This document shows, piece after piece, positions 58,958 through 64,000 of a stretch of DNA of 64,000 nt. The stretch lies in NCBI GenBank assembly GCA_900468805.1, contig UEIF01000027.1, positions 1-64,000 on the forward strand. The letters run 5' to 3'. Below the pieces are notes generated by a model, which made no database searches, had not been told where the DNA came from, and saw only the letters and a program-made list of their open reading frames with translations. The position numbers and the translations under genes are program-made. The DNA is from Hyphomicrobiales bacterium (GTDB taxonomy: Bacteria; Pseudomonadota; Alphaproteobacteria; Rhizobiales; Rhizobiaceae). Each line of letters starts with the position of its first letter. Positions within the stretch are counted from its first letter, which is position 1.

Positions 58958-59605
58958 ATGATTTCGGCCCAGACATCAGCTGCAAATGCCCGCAAATCAC
59001 CGCGTCAGGCGCGGTCGGTGAACACCGTCGAGGCAATTTTCGAAGCGACGATTCAGGTTTTGATGTCGGACGGGCCGGGTGAGCTGACGACGACCCGTGT
59101 CGCGGAAAGAGCCGGTGTCTCCGTCGGCTCCCTCTACCAGTATTTTCCGAACAAGCAGGCTCTCTTCCACGCCGTCAACGAGCGCTATCTGACGATGCTG
59201 GCCGACCGCGTGGAAGCGGCCTGCCAGGCCCATCGCGGCGCGCTCTATGCGCAGATGGCCGATGCGCTCGTCAGCACCTATATCGAGGTGAAGATCGAGC
59301 GCCGCGACGTCACGATCGCCCTTTATCGCGCCGCGGCCGAGGTCGATGTCGCTGAGATCGTCGAGGCCATGTCGCAACGCATCGAAAGATCAAGTGAAGC
59401 CATGTTCGCCACCGCCTTGGACGCGAAGTTCGCCAATCTCTCCACCGTCAACGTGATGATGCTGAACGTGCTCTGCGGCACCGTCCGCAACGTCTTCGAG
59501 CGGGACATGTCGGAACTGCTGATCGACGGCGGATTGCGGACGCAACTGACGCTGATGTTCTGCACCTATCTGGATGCCGCGAAGATTCCGCCGTCGGAAG
59601 CTTAG
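58958..59605 (+). CDS. TetR/AcrR-family transcriptional regulator
   Basis: A 215-residue regulator. The HTH is NTVEAIFEATIQVLMSDGPG and TTRVAERAGVSVGSLYQYFP. The C-terminal part (TFCTY-like LTLMFCTYLDAAKIP) fits the family. ATG at 58958 is chosen as the first Met after the shared intergenic region; an upstream frame start at 58892 would run through the SDR promoter. Divergent from the SDR gene at 58146. Confidence 0.88.
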   Translation: MISAQTSAANARKSPRQARSVNTVEAIFEATIQVLMSDGPGELTTTRVAERAGVSVGSLYQYFPNKQALFHAVNERYLTMLADRVEAACQAHRGALYAQMADALVSTYIEVKIERRDVTIALYRAAAEVDVAEIVEAMSQRIERSSEAMFATALDAKFANLSTVNVMMLNVLCGTVRNVFERDMSELLIDGGLRTQLTLMFCTYLDAAKIPPSEA

Positions 59606-59634
59606 CCTCGTCAGGCAATCACCCGCCTGCCCTT

Positions 59635-60798
59635 TTACTCCGCCAGTTCCCGCATGACTTTTATAAGATCCGACTTGCCCTCGAAGCCGATGCCGGGCAG
59701 TTCCGGCATGGTGATGTGGCCGTCGACAACCCTTACCCCATCAGGGAATCCGCCATAGGGCTGGAAGAGATCCGGATAGCTCTCATTGCCGCCAAGGCCG
59801 AGGCCGGCCGCGATGTTGAGCGACATCTGGTGGCCGCCATGCGGAATACAGCGCGATGGCGACCAGCCGAACTGGCGCAGCACGTCGAGCGTGCGAAGAT
59901 ATTCGACAAGACCATAGGATAGTGCGCAGTCGAATTGCAGGTAATCGCGGTCGGCGCGCATGCCGCCATAGCGAAGCAGGTTGCGGGCATCCTGATGCGA
60001 GAACAGGTTCTCGCCTGTCGCCATGGGCGCATCGTAGAATTCGGAGATCGCCGCCTGCAGCGCATAATCCAAGGGATCGCCGATTTCCTCGTACCAGAAG
60101 AGTGGATAGTCGCGCAGCATCTTGGCATAGGAGATACCGGTCTCCAGATCGAAGCGGCCGTTCGCATCGACGGCAAGCCGTGCCTGCGAGCCGATCTCCT
60201 CCAGCACGGATTCGATGCGGCCGCGATCTTCATCGATCGAAGCACCGCCGATCTTCATCTTGACCACGGTGTAGCCGCGATCGAGATAGCCGCGCATCTC
60301 CCTGCGCAAGGCGCTATTGTCCTTGCCGGGATAGTAATAGCCGCCGGCGGCATAGACGAAGACTTTCGGATCGGCCTCCCTGTCCTTCATCTCCGCCAGC
60401 AGCCGGAAAAGCGGCTTGCCCTCGATCTTGGCAACGGCATCCCAGACCGCCATGTCGATCGTGCCGACCGCGACCGAGCGCTCGCCATGACCGCCGGGCT
60501 TCTCGTTCTTCATCATCGCCGCCCAGATCCGGTGTGGGTCGAGATTGGTGCCGGCATCGTTCACGAGGCTATCAGGCGCGGCCTCGAGAATACGATCCTT
60601 GAAGCGCTCGCGGATGAGACCGCCTTGCCCGTATCGGCCATTGGAGTTGAAACCGTAGCCGACCACACGGCGACCGTCTCTCACGACATCGGTAACGACG
60701 GCCACCAGGCTCGCCGTCATCTTGCTGAAGTCGATATAGGCGTTGCGGATCGGCGAAGCGATCGGCTTCGTCACTTCGCAGACATCGATGATACGCAT
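59635..60798 (-). CDS. tarD: D(-)-tartrate dehydratase
   Basis: A 387-residue enolase-superfamily enzyme that dehydrates D-tartrate to oxaloacetate, as shown for the closely similar Bradyrhizobium protein. Sequence blocks include KPIASPIRNAYIDFSKMTAS, NSNGRYGQGGLIRERF, the KMK catalytic pair (Lys180/Lys182), Asp211-Asn213 metal site, WYEEIGDPLDYAL and CIPHGGHQMSLNIAAGLG with the general-base histidine. Start at 60798. It is alone on its strand and divergent from a LysR gene, its likely activator. Confidence 0.93.
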   Translation of the reverse strand: MRIIDVCEVTKPIASPIRNAYIDFSKMTASLVAVVTDVVRDGRRVVGYGFNSNGRYGQGGLIRERFKDRILEAAPDSLVNDAGTNLDPHRIWAAMMKNEKPGGHGERSVAVGTIDMAVWDAVAKIEGKPLFRLLAEMKDREADPKVFVYAAGGYYYPGKDNSALRREMRGYLDRGYTVVKMKIGGASIDEDRGRIESVLEEIGSQARLAVDANGRFDLETGISYAKMLRDYPLFWYEEIGDPLDYALQAAISEFYDAPMATGENLFSHQDARNLLRYGGMRADRDYLQFDCALSYGLVEYLRTLDVLRQFGWSPSRCIPHGGHQMSLNIAAGLGLGGNESYPDLFQPYGGFPDGVRVVDGHITMPELPGIGFEGKSDLIKVMRELAE

Positions 60799-61017
60799 TG
60801 CAGTCTCCATTCCGGATCGAAGCGTTGTTGCCCTCGCATGTTCATGTCGTAAGAAGAATCCGCCCTCTGCGTCCAGTGCCGATCCGGGCTCTTTCAATGC
60901 CGAATCGGCACCGTCAATTTTCCGTTTTGTGCAAATAACTATGAATTGACTTGAAATCCCTGCAGCTATCTCGTTCTGTCAATGCTCCGAAAGCATCGCA
61001 GAAACGGATGAAGCATC

Positions 61018-61956
61018 GTGGAAACTGCCTGGCTCGCCGACCTCCGGGCTCTCGCCGAAACGCTGAACTTTTCGAGAGCGGCAGAAAAGCGCCACATCAC
61101 GCAGCCGGCTTTCGGGCGCCGCATCAAATCCCTCGAGGACTGGTGTGGGTCCGAGCTCGTCGATCGCTCGACGCACAGGTTGAAGCTGACCCCTGCCGGC
61201 GAGGCTGTGCTCGAGGCGGCAAACGACATCGTGGCGCGGCTGGAGCGCGTCAGCCGTGATCTCGAGCAGATGCGGGCGGCGACATCGACGGTGACCTTCG
61301 CCGCGACCCATGCTCTCTCCTTCATCTTCTTCCCCGGCTGGATTCAAGGATTGGGCCACGAAGCATCGACGATGCCCATCCGCCTGCTCTCCGACAATAT
61401 GAACGAGTGCGAGCGGATCATGACGGAAGGCCGCGCGCAGTTCCTGCTCTGCCACGACCACCAGAACAGCAGGATCCGTCTCGACAGGAACGCCTACAGG
61501 CATGTGGAGCTTGCAACGGATCGCCTGATCCCCGTCAGCGGCCGGGACAGGCATGGTCACGCGCTCCACGCCATTTCGCAGGCAACGGAACGCCCGCTCC
61601 CGCATCTCGCCTTCGAAGAAACATCAGGCATGGGCCGGATCCTGTCATCGGCCCTCTCGGCCGGCACAGGTCAGCCGCATCTCTCGACAGTCTTCACCTC
61701 ACATCTCGCAATGGCGCTGAAAGCGCTTGCCGTCGAGGGAAAGGGCGTCGCCTGGATACCGGAGAGCCTGGCGGCGGACGAGATGGGGCCGGCCGGAAGG
61801 CTCATATCAGCCGGATCGGCCGATTGGGCCGTCGACGTCAAGATCGTCCTGATAAGACCGCGAGCGCGCATGACCGAGATTGCTGAGAGCTTCTGGAGCC
61901 TCGTCCAAAGCGCCGTGGCTGCAATGCCGACTGCGAAGGGCGGCGTTATTTCATGA
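61018..61956 (+). CDS. LysR-family transcriptional regulator, divergent from tarD
   Basis: A 312-residue LTTR starting at a GTG (61018). The HTH is LNFSRAAEKRHITQPAFGRR, the variant found in the HypT/QseD-like branch. The ligand domain has FFPGWIQGLGHEASTMPIRL and EGRAQFLLCHDHQNSRIRL. It probably responds to tartrate or a related acid and controls tarD. It overlaps the stop of the convergent flavoprotein gene by 11 bp. Confidence 0.88.
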   Translation: METAWLADLRALAETLNFSRAAEKRHITQPAFGRRIKSLEDWCGSELVDRSTHRLKLTPAGEAVLEAANDIVARLERVSRDLEQMRAATSTVTFAATHALSFIFFPGWIQGLGHEASTMPIRLLSDNMNECERIMTEGRAQFLLCHDHQNSRIRLDRNAYRHVELATDRLIPVSGRDRHGHALHAISQATERPLPHLAFEETSGMGRILSSALSAGTGQPHLSTVFTSHLAMALKALAVEGKGVAWIPESLAADEMGPAGRLISAGSADWAVDVKIVLIRPRARMTEIAESFWSLVQSAVAAMPTAKGGVIS

Positions 61957-63640
61957 GCGAAGCCTGCCTCAGCGCGGCGTGAATGTCGCTGACGACAGCG
62001 GCTCCTTCGCCGACCGCCGCGGCGACGCGCTTCGTCGAACCGGCCCGGACATCGCCGATCGCAAAGACGTTCGGCAGGCTGGTTTCCAGTTGCAGGGATC
62101 GCCTTCCCAGCTCCTCTTCGACATCGGGACTGAATGCCGTGCCGGTCCGGATGAAGCCCTTGTCATCGGTCTTGATGCGGCACTTGATCCAGTCGGTATT
62201 CGGATCGGCGCCGATGAACATGAAGACGCGGCGAAGATCGTAGTTCTTGCGGGATTGTTTTTCGAAATTCGTAAGCGTCGCCGCCAGACGGCCATGCGGA
62301 TCTTCGGCCAGCGACGTCAACTCGCATCCCACATGCATCTCCACGTTCGACAGCGCGGCTATGCGGTCTATGAGGTATGCGGACATCGTCTCCCGCAGGC
62401 TTCGGCGTATCACCAGATGCAGACGCCGCACCCGCGGCGCCAGGAAGGCGACCGCCTGGCCAGCCGAGTTGCCGCCGCCCACCAGGGCGATATCGTCGTT
62501 TTCGCAGAGCTTCGCTTCAATCGCCGATGCCCAATAGGAAATGCCGGCACCCTCGAAGCGTGAGATGTCGGGAATGTCGGGCCTGCGGTATCGCGCGCCT
62601 GAGGCGATGACGACGGTTCGCGCCTTGACCTGCCTGTCTCCCCCGACCCGCAACACCATCGGGTCGGTTCCGCGTTTGCCTGCCGGGGCCGGCACCAGTT
62701 CATTGACATCAAGCGGCAGGGCGATCTCCGCGCCGAACTTGAGCGCCTGATTGAAGGCGCGGCCCGCAAGCGCCTGACCAGAAATTCCGGTCGGGAAGCC
62801 GAGATAGTTTTCGATGCGGGAAGAACTCCCGGCCTGCCCGCCGATCTCCCGCGCATCGATCACGATGACGCTGAGCCCTTCGGAAGCGGCATAGACCGCT
62901 GCAGCCAGTCCCGAAGGCCCCGCTCCGACGATCGCCACGTCATAGAGGGTGGCCGGATCGAGTTCGGGCATGATGCCAAGGCAGCAGGCGGCCTCGGCAT
63001 CCGTCGGATGTTTGAGCACCGTGCCATTGGGGCAGACCATGAGCGGCAGGTCGTCAGGCAGAATTCCGAGCCTCTCCACCAGGGCCTGGCCTTCGTGATC
63101 CGACGCCGCGTCGAGAACGATATGCGGATAGCCGCTGCGGGACAGAAAGCCCTGAAGGCGAACGAGATCGCGCGCTCCGGGATGACCGATCAGGATAGAG
63201 CCCGAGCCCCCGAAGCTGATGAGTTCCACACGCCGCAGGATGTAGGCGCGCATGATGATCTCACCGATATCGGCCGAGCCGATGATCAGAGCCTTCAGAT
63301 GCGCGGCATCGAATGCCAGTGCCACACATCCTTCCGGACCCGCACGCGCACCTGCAAGCGCCGGCCTTCCGGAGAGCTGACTGACCTCTCCCGAAAACTG
63401 TCCTTTGCCGTGACCGGTGATCAAGGCTTCCGGCATCGACAGCCCGTCATGCCTGAAGACATCCAGACGACCGGAAAGGATCAGCCGTGCGGGCGAATTC
63501 CGGTCACCGATCTCAGACACGACCTCGCCGGGGGCAAAGGTATGTGGGCCACTGCTGGCAAAGCGCGTCGCCAGGCGGATCTGCTCGGCGCTCAGCACCG
63601 GAAACATCTGGTATCGGCGGGATTCGAGGTTGTCGGTCAT
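61946..63640 (-). CDS. Cyclic-nucleotide-domain FAD oxidoreductase (thioredoxin reductase-like)
   Basis: A 564-residue three-part protein. Residues ~10-135 form a cNMP-binding-like domain (FAPGEVVSEIGDRNSPARLI, GQFSGEVSQLSGRPAL). Residues ~155-235 resemble a thioredoxin/glutaredoxin fold without CxxC (HPGARDLVRLQGFLSRSGYP). From ~245 a TrxR-like module has DVAIVGAGPSGLAAAVYAAS (FAD), IALVGGGNSAGQAVAFLAP (NADPH) and LPNVFAIGDVRAGS. The usual CxxC redox pair is missing (position occupied by SAIEAKLC). Encoded 8 nt after a UBP-type zinc finger gene. Confidence 0.88.
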   Translation of the reverse strand: MTDNLESRRYQMFPVLSAEQIRLATRFASSGPHTFAPGEVVSEIGDRNSPARLILSGRLDVFRHDGLSMPEALITGHGKGQFSGEVSQLSGRPALAGARAGPEGCVALAFDAAHLKALIIGSADIGEIIMRAYILRRVELISFGGSGSILIGHPGARDLVRLQGFLSRSGYPHIVLDAASDHEGQALVERLGILPDDLPLMVCPNGTVLKHPTDAEAACCLGIMPELDPATLYDVAIVGAGPSGLAAAVYAASEGLSVIVIDAREIGGQAGSSSRIENYLGFPTGISGQALAGRAFNQALKFGAEIALPLDVNELVPAPAGKRGTDPMVLRVGGDRQVKARTVVIASGARYRRPDIPDISRFEGAGISYWASAIEAKLCENDDIALVGGGNSAGQAVAFLAPRVRRLHLVIRRSLRETMSAYLIDRIAALSNVEMHVGCELTSLAEDPHGRLAATLTNFEKQSRKNYDLRRVFMFIGADPNTDWIKCRIKTDDKGFIRTGTAFSPDVEEELGRRSLQLETSLPNVFAIGDVRAGSTKRVAAAVGEGAAVVSDIHAALRQASLMK

Positions 63641-63648
63641 GTCGACGC

Positions 63649-63951
63649 TCAATAAAAGCGCGGGATCGGGCCGCGCTGCGGTGTCTGATCGGGCAGTTCC
63701 ACCATCGTCTCGTCGAGATAGCACCAGCCCCAGCCTTCCGGCGGATCGTACCCTTCGATAATGGGATGTCCCGTGGCGTGGAAATGCGCCGTCGCATGCT
63801 TTCCGATGGATTGATCGCAGCATCCGACATGGCCGCATTCGCGGCAAAGCCGAAGATGGACCCACTCCTGTCCGTCCTCCAGGCATTCCTCGCAACCAAG
63901 CGTCCTCGGCTCGACGGATCGAACGGCCGCAACATGCTTACATTCCGACAT
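63649..63951 (-). CDS. UBP-type zinc finger protein
   Basis: A 100-residue protein made almost wholly of a ZnF-UBP domain. The zinc ligands are visible: Cys4/His6, Cys20/Cys23, Cys36/Cys39 and later Cys44-45 with His52, His56 and His62 (VHLRLCRECGHVGCCDQSIG, KHATAHFHATGHP). In eukaryotes this fold binds the free C-terminus of ubiquitin. Bacterial versions are often encoded next to this kind of flavoprotein, as here, and their ligand is unknown. Start at 63951; the two genes form one unit. Confidence 0.88.
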   Translation of the reverse strand: MSECKHVAAVRSVEPRTLGCEECLEDGQEWVHLRLCRECGHVGCCDQSIGKHATAHFHATGHPIIEGYDPPEGWGWCYLDETMVELPDQTPQRGPIPRFY

Positions 63952-64000
63952 CTGAACCTCCGGTGGCGATTGAAGTCTATGTCCCTGGCGGGAAACATAG

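Noticed and set aside
1..64000. CRISPR array, prophage, tRNA or rRNA genes
   Set aside because: No regularly spaced repeats, phage structural genes, or tRNA/rRNA-like segments were found on reading through the window.

Overview
The window looks like part of a genome from the Rhizobiaceae, most probably Rhizobium or a close relative. It is GC-rich, with short gaps, many ATGA-type gene overlaps and Shine-Dalgarno-led starts. Two copies of a 64-nt imperfect palindrome of the type scattered through Rhizobium genomes lie at 1503 and 5524. The gene content also fits: an aqpS-type arsenic operon, many divergent regulator/oxidoreductase pairs, a D-tartrate dehydratase and a class III cyclase with CHASE2. 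No rRNA, tRNA, CRISPR array, insertion sequence or phage gene was seen.

Layout. 1-2901: a CHASE2 adenylate/guanylate cyclase cut by the window edge, a fumarylacetoacetate hydrolase-family enzyme and a gamma carbonic anhydrase. 2959-5957: a secreted DUF1223 protein divergent from a cytochrome b / Tat-exported molybdopterin oxidoreductase pair, followed by a tiny Met-rich exported protein. This resembles a periplasmic methionine-oxidation repair module. 6003-8030: an SDR gene embedded in debris, including 3' fragments of two genes whose intact copies lie nearby (gamma carbonic anhydrase and a SnoaL-like gene). 8062-12195: an SDR/TetR pair, a SnoaL/MarR pair and a DHA2 drug exporter. 12504-17449: an arsenic island (arsR, LMW-PTP arsC, arsN2-like GNAT, aqpS, glutaredoxin-type arsC, arsH and an MFS exporter, with a divergent DUF6428 gene). 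17928-24890: a TetR-controlled quinone oxidoreductase plus Tet-type exporter, then an MFS / cyclophilin-like / Tat hydrolase operon with a divergent LysR gene. 24985-29858: a copper-handling cluster (CopD, CopC, SCO, a PCuAC fusion, a PepSY membrane protein and a small Cys protein). 30099-36144: NmrA-like/TetR, ArsR-SRPBCC, a ClpP paralogue, small exported proteins, LysR and an alcohol dehydrogenase.

36314-44966 is the most distinctive stretch. It holds a Tat-exported arylsulfatase, an orphan AztD-like zinc chaperone behind a Zur-like dyad, and a cobalamin riboswitch with a short ORF and BtuFCD-type transporter genes. A methyltransferase gene and an ionotropic-glutamate-receptor-like protein with a degenerate pore follow. 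The arylsulfatase and the receptor share a dyad of the same geometry at nearly the same distance from their start codons, which suggests one regulator.

44983-64000: further SDR/regulator pairs, a metallophosphoesterase, one AT-rich orphan gene, a DHFR-like/GST pair, and an acetolactate synthase preceded by a complete leader-peptide attenuator. The window ends with D-tartrate dehydratase and its divergent LysR gene, then a pair encoding a UBP-type zinc finger and a cyclic-nucleotide-domain thioredoxin-reductase-like flavoprotein.

Overall this is accessory, stress-facing chromosome or chromid sequence. Small detoxification modules, each an enzyme or exporter with its own local repressor and a visible operator dyad, sit between metal (As, Cu, Zn, Co) and periplasmic redox functions.
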